DNA from: G963668345 sp965206025
GTDB taxonomy: Bacteria > Acidobacteriota > Terriglobia > Bryobacterales > UBA6623
Direction of reading: 5' to 3'
DNA: 64,000 nt
NCBI GenBank assembly: GCA_965206025.1
Contig: CBDBIU010000003.1
Span: forward strand, 558,001-622,000
A program made the position numbers and the translations under genes. The notes below the pieces were generated by a model, which saw only the letters and a program-made list of their open reading frames with translations, was not told where the DNA came from and ran no database searches. Positions within the stretch are counted from its first letter, which is position 1, and every line of letters starts with the position of its first letter. Below are positions 16,801 to 25,106 of the stretch, piece after piece.

Positions 16801-18661
16801 TCGCCGGGCCCTCTACGGACAAGATCCGGCTGACATCCTCCGCCGCGAACGGCTTCCGCAACACCGCATATCGGTGGGGGGGCATGATTTCCGCGCTATC
16901 CGCGGATGCCGTGGCATCCTCCACAAGGACGAAGTTCCCGGCTTGGCGGTGAATTTTTTCGTAGATCTCCAGTCCGCTAAAGCGCCCGATGCGAGCCGCG
17001 CAGAACACCCAGTCGAACCACATCCTTTCGCACAGATCCATCCCCTCCTCGGCTGTCGAGACGGGAACGACGCGGCAGCCGCCCTCGGCGACATGATGAA
17101 GCAGCACGCTTTGGGAGGCTTGGTCATCGTCGATGACGAGAGTCGTTGACACTCGCCCCCGCGGTTTACTGGGGGGTGGCTGCGATAGATGAGTTTGCCT
17201 CGCCGACAACGCGTCCGCCGTCAGCGGGTACTCCAAGTCGACGCGAAATCCTCCGCCCGATGTCCTCTCTACTCGCAGATTACCGCCCACTCCTTCTATC
17301 AAAGTCCGACAGACCGACAAAGGCAAACCGTCGCCGCCGGCAGCGGGAGGTTCTCCCGCCAACTCGTCGGCCCCCGGCCGGGACGTGGCGGGCGGGTCGT
17401 CGGAGCGAATCGAGATCAGAATGTGTTGCTCGAGCAGATTTGTGGAGACCTCGAGAAGCTCACCGTTGAAACGCGCCAGCAAGCCTGCCGAGTACTTGAA
17501 TATGTTGCTTAGCAATTGCTCCAGATGATCAGGATCCGCTGAGATCTCCGGCGCCACCTTCAAGAGCGCCAGTCGCATCTCGAACTGTCCGGTTTGCGAC
17601 CACTGTTGTCGGGAATCCGCGAGACGCTGCAAAAGGACGTGAATGTCTACGTTCCGCCGAGCGCCCGGGCGCGGTCCCGCGAAGTTGACGATACGTTCCA
17701 CGGCCTCCAACGCATGGCACGCCTCCTCTTCCAAGCTCTCTAGGCGACCTGGGGCCGCTGCGGCGCGCTTTCCCTCTGCGGCCTCTCGCTTGATGTTTTC
17801 GAGGGGGAGGCGCAGGTCGTTTCCAATCTCGCCTACCAACTCCCGGATCGTCGCGAGCTTCTCGGCTCGATGAACCTGGTCCTTAATCGAGCGCTGTCGG
17901 ATGATTTGAAGACCCAGACAGGCCATGGTCGCTGCCTGCTCGATCACTGCCTTCTGCTCGAGGGAGAAAGTGCGCTTGCGATGGCGGTCTTCTACCTCGA
18001 TCACGCCCAAACACGAGCCGTCAACCATCAGCGGTGCATAGAGCAGTGACTTCTGAGCGAATCTTCTGACCGTCTCATAGTCGACAAAGGGACAATCTTC
18101 GGCATCGGGCACTTCCGTCAGAGATTGATTTCGGAAACAGGTTACCGCTCCGCCTATAACGCTGAGGGAAACGGCGGAAGCGGGAATGCGGTCGCTGCCC
18201 GCCCGGTATTCCAATTGTTGAGTAGCCGGGTTCAAAACCAACAGGAAACAGTGCGTGGCGTCAACGAGCGAAGGCACCGTTTCAGCGAGCTGCTGTTGCA
18301 TGCGACTCGCATCGCTTGTCTCCCCCAGAGTGTCGGCGAGCTTGCGAAGCGCCCCCAGTTTGTCTTGGAAAAGGAGAACGCGGCGTTCATACAGCCAGCG
18401 AAAGAGAAAGACAACGCAACCCGCCGCCAGCAGGATCGCCAAAGCCGTCCAGAAGATTGCTAAACGGTTCAGCCCGCCGATGAACTCGGCCAATCCCGAG
18501 CCGATCGAGTTCACCTGCGCAATAGGAAGAACCGCGAGCGCCCATCCAAGACCGCGCGGGTGGGGCCGCCCACCGCGTCCGTGCCCGCTCGGCGCCCGGA
18601 TCAGCATCTTGCCATCCATCAAGAAGATCGTCTTGCTCCCTCGCCTGAAACTGTCGACCAC
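16766..18661 (-). CDS. degenerate hybrid sensor kinase (GAF, pseudo-kinase, pseudo-receiver)
   Basis: A 631-residue membrane protein. Residues ~1-30 (TIFLMDGKMLIRAPSGHG) look like the end of a Cache sensor domain; a membrane segment follows at ~68-90 (LAIFWTALAILLAAGCVVFLF), then a GAF domain (~105-260). The dimerisation helix has no phosphorylatable His (ELVGEIGNDLRLPLENI where VxHEIxNPL is usual), and the ATP-binding region lacks clear N and G boxes. The C-terminal receiver keeps the acidic pocket (LVIDDDQ) but has no Asp at the acceptor site (WVFCAARIGRF). Signalling by phosphotransfer is therefore unlikely. The start is a GTG and the N-terminal sensor may be truncated. Divergent from aspartate kinase. 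Confidence 0.75.
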   Translation of the reverse strand: MVDSFRRGSKTIFLMDGKMLIRAPSGHGRGGRPHPRGLGWALAVLPIAQVNSIGSGLAEFIGGLNRLAIFWTALAILLAAGCVVFLFRWLYERRVLLFQDKLGALRKLADTLGETSDASRMQQQLAETVPSLVDATHCFLLVLNPATQQLEYRAGSDRIPASAVSLSVIGGAVTCFRNQSLTEVPDAEDCPFVDYETVRRFAQKSLLYAPLMVDGSCLGVIEVEDRHRKRTFSLEQKAVIEQAATMACLGLQIIRQRSIKDQVHRAEKLATIRELVGEIGNDLRLPLENIKREAAEGKRAAAAPGRLESLEEEACHALEAVERIVNFAGPRPGARRNVDIHVLLQRLADSRQQWSQTGQFEMRLALLKVAPEISADPDHLEQLLSNIFKYSAGLLARFNGELLEVSTNLLEQHILISIRSDDPPATSRPGADELAGEPPAAGGDGLPLSVCRTLIEGVGGNLRVERTSGGGFRVDLEYPLTADALSARQTHLSQPPPSKPRGRVSTTLVIDDDQASQSVLLHHVAEGGCRVVPVSTAEEGMDLCERMWFDWVFCAARIGRFSGLEIYEKIHRQAGNFVLVEDATASADSAEIMPPHRYAVLRKPFAAEDVSRILSVEGPANASSPSEDING

Positions 18662-18809
18662 GGGTTTGGGCCGGCACTGCGGTCGTTACTGGTCACCATA
18701 GCCGCCCCGGCCCCGCGAGTCAATCCGAATGAGATGAGATGCTATCGCGTGTTACGGATCGGGCGGTCGCAGCACAGGTTTGGGGTAGGATGAAAGACGG
18801 AATCCGCCT

Positions 18810-20246
18810 ATGTCGCGACCTCTGCTGGTGATGAAATTCGGGGGGACGAGTCTGGGGTCCCCGGAGCGGATCGAACAGGCCGCTGATCTCGTCGCCGAAG
18901 CCGCTGATACCTACGCGCCGACCGTCGTCGTCTCGGCCATGGCGAAGGTCACCGATGGCCTTCTGGACACCATGCGGTATGCCGAATCGCGGGATGAGCG
19001 CGCCGTGGAGCGCCACTTGCGGGTTCTCAAGCAGCGTCACGCGGACGCCTGTCAGAAGCTCGCGGCGTCCGCGGAACGGGACGCGACCATGAGGCGTGTG
19101 GATGAGCTGATCGACGGCTTCGAGCGGGTCGCGCGGGGGATGCTGATGCTCGGCGAACGGCCTCCTCGGTCAGTCGACGAGGCCGTCTCGACGGGCGAAA
19201 AGCTTTCCGCCCTGTTGCTCGGCGCACGGCTGAGGTCAAAGGGCGTGCGGGCCGAAGCCGTCAACGCGGCGGAAGTCATCGTGACGGATGCGGTCTTCGG
19301 CAGCGCCTCCCCGTTGATGGACGAGTCGGCGCCCAAGATCCGCCGGCGACTGGCGCCGCTTCTAGAAGCCGGTACGGTTCCGATCGTCACGGGCTTCAAT
19401 GGAGCCACCGTCGACGGCCAACCGACAACGCTAGGCCGCGGAGGGTCCGATTTCTCGGCTTCCCTGCTGGCGTCGGTTCTGGAGGCGGCCGAACTATGGA
19501 TCTGGACGGACGTCGACGGCATCATGACGGGCGACCCGCGAGTCGTTGCCGACGCCAGGGTTTTGAGAGAGCTCAGCTACAACGAAGCGGCTGAGCTGGC
19601 CTATAACGGCGCCAAGGTCCTGCACCCAAGAACACTGGCGCCGCTGGTGGGAAAAGCGATTCCGGTTTGGATCAGGAACAGTTTCGACCCCGGAAAGCCG
19701 GGCACGCGCATCGTTCCGCGAATCGACGAGCGGCCCGGCGTTCGGGCGATCACCTCGCTTGCCAAGGTGGCGCTGATCACGATTGAGGCCGTCAGCGCCT
19801 CGATCTCCGGGGCCCAGCTGATGGCCCGCGCGCTCCAAGCCGCGGCAAGAACCAACGTCGAAGTTCTGCTCATGACGCGCTCGAGCTTTCGTCAAAACTT
19901 TTGCATGCTGGTGCGAAGCGAAGAGTTGGACGCCCTGATGGACGGCTTGCGGAGCGAGCTGGCGCTCGAGCTGGCGCATGCCTACGTGTATCCGATCGTC
20001 GTGGATGAGAGCGTCGGCTTGCTGGCAACGGTCGGCGAGGGCATGCGCGGCACGCCGGGACTGGCCGGCAAGATCTTCACCGCGATTTCCCGCCAAAACG
20101 TCAACATCATTGCCATCGCGCAGGGTTCGAGCGAACTCACGATCGCCGTCGTCGTCAAACAGGACGAGCTGGAAGAGGCTGTTCGCGCCGTGCACGCCGA
20201 ATGCCGGCTGGGCCAGGCGAAACCTCAGCCCGCCCCGGTCGGCTGA
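18810..20246 (+). CDS. lysC: aspartate kinase
   Basis: A 478-residue monofunctional aspartokinase, catalysing the ATP-dependent phosphorylation of aspartate, the first step to lysine, threonine and methionine. KFGGTSLGSPERI at the N-terminus is the nucleotide/substrate signature; GRGGSDFSASLLA, WTDVDGIMTGDPR and SYNEAAELAYNGAKVLHP are the family blocks. Two C-terminal ACT domains (ALITIEAVSASISGAQL; GLLATVGEGMRGTPGLAGKI...NVNIIAIAQGSSELTIAVVV) bind the feedback amino acid. Length is usual for the ThrA-like class. Monocistronic in this view; the trans-sulfuration enzyme at 39901 is the nearest related gene. Confidence 0.95.
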   Translation: MSRPLLVMKFGGTSLGSPERIEQAADLVAEAADTYAPTVVVSAMAKVTDGLLDTMRYAESRDERAVERHLRVLKQRHADACQKLAASAERDATMRRVDELIDGFERVARGMLMLGERPPRSVDEAVSTGEKLSALLLGARLRSKGVRAEAVNAAEVIVTDAVFGSASPLMDESAPKIRRRLAPLLEAGTVPIVTGFNGATVDGQPTTLGRGGSDFSASLLASVLEAAELWIWTDVDGIMTGDPRVVADARVLRELSYNEAAELAYNGAKVLHPRTLAPLVGKAIPVWIRNSFDPGKPGTRIVPRIDERPGVRAITSLAKVALITIEAVSASISGAQLMARALQAAARTNVEVLLMTRSSFRQNFCMLVRSEELDALMDGLRSELALELAHAYVYPIVVDESVGLLATVGEGMRGTPGLAGKIFTAISRQNVNIIAIAQGSSELTIAVVVKQDELEEAVRAVHAECRLGQAKPQPAPVG

Positions 20247-20320
20247 GCGGGCAGTGCGCCGGGAGATTCCGGGCCCTGTTTCGGGCTAGCTGGTTCGCGC
20301 CGGCTGCGATGAATCGTCCT

Positions 20321-21487
20321 TTATGTGGGGTCAAGCCCCATTTTGCCGACGAGCGCGGCGAACCGCGGGTCGGCGTGAAGCGGCTCGTAGGCCGGATCAA
20401 CTTTGATATAGATGGCCGACGGGCAACGCTGTTCGAGGGCGGCCGCAAGCCACACCAGGGCTTGTTCCTTGTCGCCGAGGGCCAGATAGGCCTGTGCGAT
20501 GCTCGTGGCCGGGAGGTCCTCGGCCTTGAACTTCCGCTCCAACTCGGTGAGGAGATTGCGGGCTTCCGTCCTTTCGCCCAATCGGGCGCGCACCGCGGCC
20601 AGCAGGGGTACTCCGGGAAAGGTGTCCTGTGATCGAGCCAGCAATTCGTAAAGCGGCCCGTTCACTTCGCGGTAGTTGTGATTTCGCAGCAGAGACCAAG
20701 CCAAGTAGTAATAGCCCAGATCGTATGGTTTGCCGAGATCGAGTGTCTTGCGGAACTGTTGAATAGCGCTGTCATAGTTGCCTGCCACGACGTAGATCAC
20801 GCCGCGCGCCGTCTGGAAGAGGACAGACCGTGGTTTGATGTCAAGCGCCCGCTGGAGCTGCTGCAAAGCCGGCCCGATGCGTCCCCTGGGTAGCAGGTGG
20901 AACATTGCGTAACCGTAGTAGGCATACGCACAGGCGGGATCGAGTTCGATAGCGCGCTGAAACTGTCTCTCGGCGACGAACCGACGCCACTCGTGAACGG
21001 CGTTGACCATGGCCATCGACGCGTGGGCTTCCGCTAGTTTGTCGTCGATTTGCAGTGAACGAGAAGCGGCTTCTTTTGCCGCCGGCATGACTTGGTAGGA
21101 GGGCGAGCCGCCGTAACACGCCAAGAACGTGTAGGAGTCCGCCAAGCCTGCGTGGGCCAATGCGCAATCGGGCGCCTGACGGATCGCTTCCTCGAAACAC
21201 CGTTGGGCGGATCGCAGGCTGGCGGGAGAAGGATTTGACAGATGACCGCGTCCTTGGCGGCAGAGCTCATCCGCGTCCACGGCTTGCGGGGTTGGCGGAA
21301 GCGGCGGCGGCGCGGGTGGAAGCGTCAGCGCACCATGGAGTGCACCCACGATCTGTTGCGTAACGTCGGCCTGACTTGAGGTGAATTCGGCTAGATCACA
21401 GTGGTAGGTTTGGGTCCAAACCTGGGATCGGTCCGCCATGTCGGTCAGCTTGGCGACGATACGAACTAGGCCGCCTTCGCGCCGCAA
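20321..21487 (-). CDS. TPR protein with FlgO/TolB-like N-terminal segment, probably 5'-truncated
   Basis: 388 residues from the TTG at 21487, but the frame stays open and similar to the family upstream to about 21700 (DFSRHITRAISAQLAK, LKLVPRGAIDKV, AYFLQGELRREGG). This segment corresponds to the region that in CadC-like or kinase-TPR proteins follows a regulatory domain (ITAQL...HLWAERYDRDL is the usual form; here IVAKLTDMADRSQVWTQTY). TPRs follow from ~90 to the end (CFEEAIRQAPDCALAHAGLA). No winged-helix, adenylate cyclase or kinase domain is visible before it, so I regard it as N-terminally truncated; no confident start codon was found. It faces aspartate kinase convergently. Confidence 0.6.
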   Translation of the reverse strand: MRREGGLVRIVAKLTDMADRSQVWTQTYHCDLAEFTSSQADVTQQIVGALHGALTLPPAPPPLPPTPQAVDADELCRQGRGHLSNPSPASLRSAQRCFEEAIRQAPDCALAHAGLADSYTFLACYGGSPSYQVMPAAKEAASRSLQIDDKLAEAHASMAMVNAVHEWRRFVAERQFQRAIELDPACAYAYYGYAMFHLLPRGRIGPALQQLQRALDIKPRSVLFQTARGVIYVVAGNYDSAIQQFRKTLDLGKPYDLGYYYLAWSLLRNHNYREVNGPLYELLARSQDTFPGVPLLAAVRARLGERTEARNLLTELERKFKAEDLPATSIAQAYLALGDKEQALVWLAAALEQRCPSAIYIKVDPAYEPLHADPRFAALVGKMGLDPT

Positions 21488-21763
21488 CTCGCCCTGAAGA
21501 AAATAGGCGGATTGCGGAGTGGGGCTGTGAGTTCCGCGACCCCTTGGTCGAACCTTGTCGATTGCACCGCGAGGTACGAGCTTGAGCCCGTGAGTCTTGG
21601 CAAGCTGGGCGCTGATGGCACGAGTGATGTGGCGACTGAAGTCCGGGTCCCCCCGTCCGCTTGATGAAAGTGTGACGGAACGGCGGAACCAGACAAGACA
21701 ACCGTTCGGGCTCTCGGCTAGGCTAGCTGGTTAGGGGCGGTCATACTACAATCGATATGGCCC

Positions 21764-23059
21764 TTGTCGATTAACCAGAGACGTCTGATTCCATTTGCAG
21801 AAATGCGCGCCGCCTTCTCAAGTCGAATACTGCTCGGCTTGTTGGTTGGGCTGCTTGGCCTGTGCTGGTGGTTCTTTGGTCCCGCGATGGGCGAGCCGGT
21901 TCAGGTCGGCGTCCTCCATTCCTTCACGGGGCCGATGGCCGCCAGCGAGAGGGCCGTGGCCGACGCCACTCTGTTGGCGATCGAGGAGGTCAACAGGGAG
22001 GGCGGGCTTTTGGGGAGAGAAGTCGAACCCGTCATCGCCGACGGTGAGTCCGACGAAAAGGTCTTCGCTCGGGAGGCCGAGCGGCTGATCACTTCCGCCG
22101 ACGTGAGCACATTGTTCGGCTGCTGGACTTCGGCAAGCCGAAAAGCCGTGCGAAGCGTCGTGGAACGGCTCGACCATCTGCTGGTCTACCCGGTGCAGTA
22201 CGAGGGGCTCGAATTGTCGCCGAACATTCTATACGTCGGCGCCGCGCCGAATCAGCAAATTGTGCCGGCCGTGAAGTGGAGTTTCGACCATCTGGGAGAA
22301 CGCATGTTTATCGTCGGGTCCGACTATATCTTCCCCCGCATGGCGGCTGAGTTGATCAAGGATCAGGTGGCGGCCCTGCGAGGAGAGATTGTCGGCGAAG
22401 AGTACCTTCCATTGGGAAGCATGAATGTGAAGGCGGTCGTCGATCGGATCGTCCGCGCCCGGCCCGACGTGGTGCTCAACACAATCAACGGGGCTACCAA
22501 TGCCGCGTTCTTCGACGAGCTTCGCCGGGCGGGCATCTCACCCTCCGAGTTGCCGACCATGTCGTTCAGCGTCGCGGAGGTTGAACTGCGCGACTTGAAC
22601 CTAACTCGCATGGAAGGTGAATACGCTGCTTGGAACTATTTTCAAAGTCTTGAAACCGTTGAGAACCGGGAATTCGTCGCCGCGTTCCGTGAGCGGTATG
22701 GCGAAGACAGAGTAGTCAGCGATCCCATGGAAGCCGCTTACGTCGGGGTCCATCTGTGGGCTCAGGCCGTGCGCGACGCTGGCTCGTTCGAGCCGAGAAA
22801 GATTCGCGGCGCGCTCGCGGATCAGTCCTACCCGGCGCCGGGCGGCATGGTGTACGTGGATCGCTTCAGCCGGCATGTGTGGAAAACCGTGCGCATCGGC
22901 AGGATACAGCGAAACGGACAGTTCGAGATTGTCTGGAGTTCCGAAAGGCCCGTGCGCCCCATTCCTTTTCCCGCCTATCGTTCCCCGCCGGAGTGGGAAT
23001 CCCTTCTCCTCAAGTTCTATCGGAGTTGGGGCAACCACTGGTCCAACCAGGAGAAATAG
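21764..23059 (+). CDS. UrtA/AmiC-like periplasmic binding protein
   Basis: A 431-residue type I periplasmic binding protein of the urea/short-chain-amide group (UrtA, AmiC). A signal/membrane segment (ILLGLLVGLLGLCWWFFG) is followed by VQVGVLHSFTGPMAASE, the usual first strand, and by FGCWTSASRKAV, LLVYPVQYEGLE and FIVGSDYIFPR, blocks characteristic of UrtA. VVLNTINGATNAAFFDELRRAG and SFSVAEVE complete the second lobe. The start is a TTG at 21764 or the ATG at 21803 just before the hydrophobic segment. The downstream histidine kinase begins one base after the stop codon, so the pair forms an operon; no urtBCDE genes are present. It probably delivers a ligand signal to the kinase, which is inference. 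Confidence 0.85.
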   Translation: MSINQRRLIPFAEMRAAFSSRILLGLLVGLLGLCWWFFGPAMGEPVQVGVLHSFTGPMAASERAVADATLLAIEEVNREGGLLGREVEPVIADGESDEKVFAREAERLITSADVSTLFGCWTSASRKAVRSVVERLDHLLVYPVQYEGLELSPNILYVGAAPNQQIVPAVKWSFDHLGERMFIVGSDYIFPRMAAELIKDQVAALRGEIVGEEYLPLGSMNVKAVVDRIVRARPDVVLNTINGATNAAFFDELRRAGISPSELPTMSFSVAEVELRDLNLTRMEGEYAAWNYFQSLETVENREFVAAFRERYGEDRVVSDPMEAAYVGVHLWAQAVRDAGSFEPRKIRGALADQSYPAPGGMVYVDRFSRHVWKTVRIGRIQRNGQFEIVWSSERPVRPIPFPAYRSPPEWESLLLKFYRSWGNHWSNQEK

Positions 23060-23060
23060 C

Positions 23061-25106
23061 GTGGATCTTCGCAGTCGTTATAGACAGCTCAGCTTTTCGT
23101 CGCAGCTCATCCTTTGGTTTCTGCTGCTGGGACTGCTGCCGGTCACCGCCGTAGCAGTTCTCAGCTACCGCGTAGCCGTCCGCACGGTAAGGCACGAAGT
23201 TACTTCAGGCCTTAATGCCATTGCGCAAAGGCAGTCGCAGGCCATGGAAGAGTTGTTTCGTCAGGTGGAGCGCGACGTTACCACGCTGGCTCGTACGCCG
23301 GCCGTGCAAGAAGCCTTGGCGGGCCGCCCGGCAAAGGCCCGCCGGGAGACTCCGAAGTTATCCCCAGACGTGGAGCGATTCTTGCGCTCTTATCTGGAGT
23401 CGATGGGATACACGGATGTCTTCCTGGTTATGGCGAATGGGGACGTTTTGTTCACCGCCAATCATCCTCAATTGTTGGGCACGGTGTTGCGTCGCAGTGA
23501 AACTGAGGATTCCGAACTAGCCAAGACATTCGATCGAACCATCACGCTTCTCTCGACGGAGACTTCCGACTTCTGGTACGACGCGGTTCTCGACGAGTTC
23601 GACAGTTTTATCGGCGCGCCGGTTTTCCTCGACGGCACTCTTGTCGGCGTCGTGCTTCTCGAAATCAGCCAGGCGGCGATCTTCAATCTCGTACGTAACC
23701 ACGTGGGGCTGGGAGAAAGCGGAGAGACCCTCGTCGCGTTCCGGGAAGGCGACTCCGCGCGATTCGTGACGCCCTGGGCGCACGCCGAGACAAGCGGCCC
23801 CCAGCGTGTGGTCTTGGGAAGCGACGTGGGGATTCCGATGCAGGAGTCCTTGCGGGGCCGTAAAGGCAGCGGCATAGCGCCGGACTACCGCGGCGTCCCG
23901 ACCTACGCGGTGTGGCGCTATCTTCCGTTTCTTCGTTCGGGTTTGGTCGTGAAGGTGGATGCCGACGAAGCGTTCGCGGATGTCAACCGTATGCGCATCC
24001 TGTTCTTGCTTTTGCCTCTGGCTGTTGGGGCGTTTGTCGTTCGCGGCGGATGGTGGTTGTCCAAATCGATCTCCCAGCCGATCCAGGAACTCACCGCGGC
24101 CGCGGAGGGTGTTGCGAAGGGCGAGTTTGGGGGCCGAATCACAAGTCAGTCCAATAGAGAGGTCAGCGGACTCGCTTCGTCCTTCAATACGATGTCGGAC
24201 AGCTTGAAGCATCACATCGAGCATCTGGACACGCTGGTCGAGCTGCGCACGGGAGAGTTGACGCAAAAAAATCATGAGCTCGAAGAGGCCATGCGGAAGC
24301 TCCGAACCGCCCAGCAAACACTTGTGATGCAGGAGAAGATGGCATCCCTAGGGGCGCTCACCGCCGGGGTAGCCCACGAAATCAAGAACCCCTTGAATTT
24401 CGTGACCAACTTCGCCGAGCTTTCCACCGAACTAGCGGCGGAGCTGCGTGAGGTCGTCACGGGATCCCGGGACAAACTCGGCCCGGATGTGGATCAGGAC
24501 ATCGGCGAGCTGCTCACCGATATCGAGGACAACGCGCGAAAGATCAAGGAGCATGGGGACCGCGCGAACAGTATTGTTGACGGGATGCTGCTCCATTCAC
24601 GGGGCGCCCCCGGCGAGCGGCAACCCACCGATCTCAACAAGCTGCTCGATGAGTACGTCGACCTCGCCTATCACGGAATGCGCGCGAAGGACACCCGGTT
24701 CAACATCACGATCGAGCGTCATTATGACCCCGCGGTGGGAATGGTCCATGTCATCCCGCAAGACCTGAGCCGCGTGTTTCTCAACCTGATCAACAACGCT
24801 TGCTATGCCACCGACGAAAAAAAGCAATCGTCAGGCGAAGAATTCTCTCCGACCGTCCGGGTGAGTACGAAGAATTTGGACGGCGCCGTGGAAGTGCGCG
24901 TCCGCGACAACGGCCGAGGAATTCCGACCGAGTCTCTAGACAAGGTTTTTCAGCCTTTTTTCACCACCAAGCCGGCGGGCGAAGGAACGGGTCTGGGCCT
25001 GTCCATTAGCTACGACGTGGTCGTCGGAACGCATCAGGGGGAGATGCGGGTGGAGAGCGAGGAAGGCGAGTTCGCCGAATTCATCATCACCATCCCCAAG
25101 GCGTGA
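23061..25106 (+). CDS. transmembrane sensor histidine kinase (Cache-HAMP-HisKA-HATPase)
   Basis: A 681-residue kinase. I start it at GTG 23061, behind AGGAGA at 23049. A first membrane segment (LILWFLLLGLLPVTAVAVL) precedes a large periplasmic double-Cache region (~45-305), a second segment (ILFLLLPLAVGAFVV), a HAMP domain, a coiled coil (ELRTGELTQKNHELEEAMRKL) and the H box GVAHEIKNPLNF with His439. N box NLINNACYATD, G1 DNGRGIP, F box FQPFFTTK and G2 GTGLGLS are all intact, so it should be active. No receiver or response regulator is adjacent. The gene before it encodes a UrtA-like binding protein 1 bp away, its likely partner. Its last 20 bp overlap the convergent gene at 25087. Confidence 0.92.
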   Translation: MDLRSRYRQLSFSSQLILWFLLLGLLPVTAVAVLSYRVAVRTVRHEVTSGLNAIAQRQSQAMEELFRQVERDVTTLARTPAVQEALAGRPAKARRETPKLSPDVERFLRSYLESMGYTDVFLVMANGDVLFTANHPQLLGTVLRRSETEDSELAKTFDRTITLLSTETSDFWYDAVLDEFDSFIGAPVFLDGTLVGVVLLEISQAAIFNLVRNHVGLGESGETLVAFREGDSARFVTPWAHAETSGPQRVVLGSDVGIPMQESLRGRKGSGIAPDYRGVPTYAVWRYLPFLRSGLVVKVDADEAFADVNRMRILFLLLPLAVGAFVVRGGWWLSKSISQPIQELTAAAEGVAKGEFGGRITSQSNREVSGLASSFNTMSDSLKHHIEHLDTLVELRTGELTQKNHELEEAMRKLRTAQQTLVMQEKMASLGALTAGVAHEIKNPLNFVTNFAELSTELAAELREVVTGSRDKLGPDVDQDIGELLTDIEDNARKIKEHGDRANSIVDGMLLHSRGAPGERQPTDLNKLLDEYVDLAYHGMRAKDTRFNITIERHYDPAVGMVHVIPQDLSRVFLNLINNACYATDEKKQSSGEEFSPTVRVSTKNLDGAVEVRVRDNGRGIPTESLDKVFQPFFTTKPAGEGTGLGLSISYDVVVGTHQGEMRVESEEGEFAEFIITIPKA

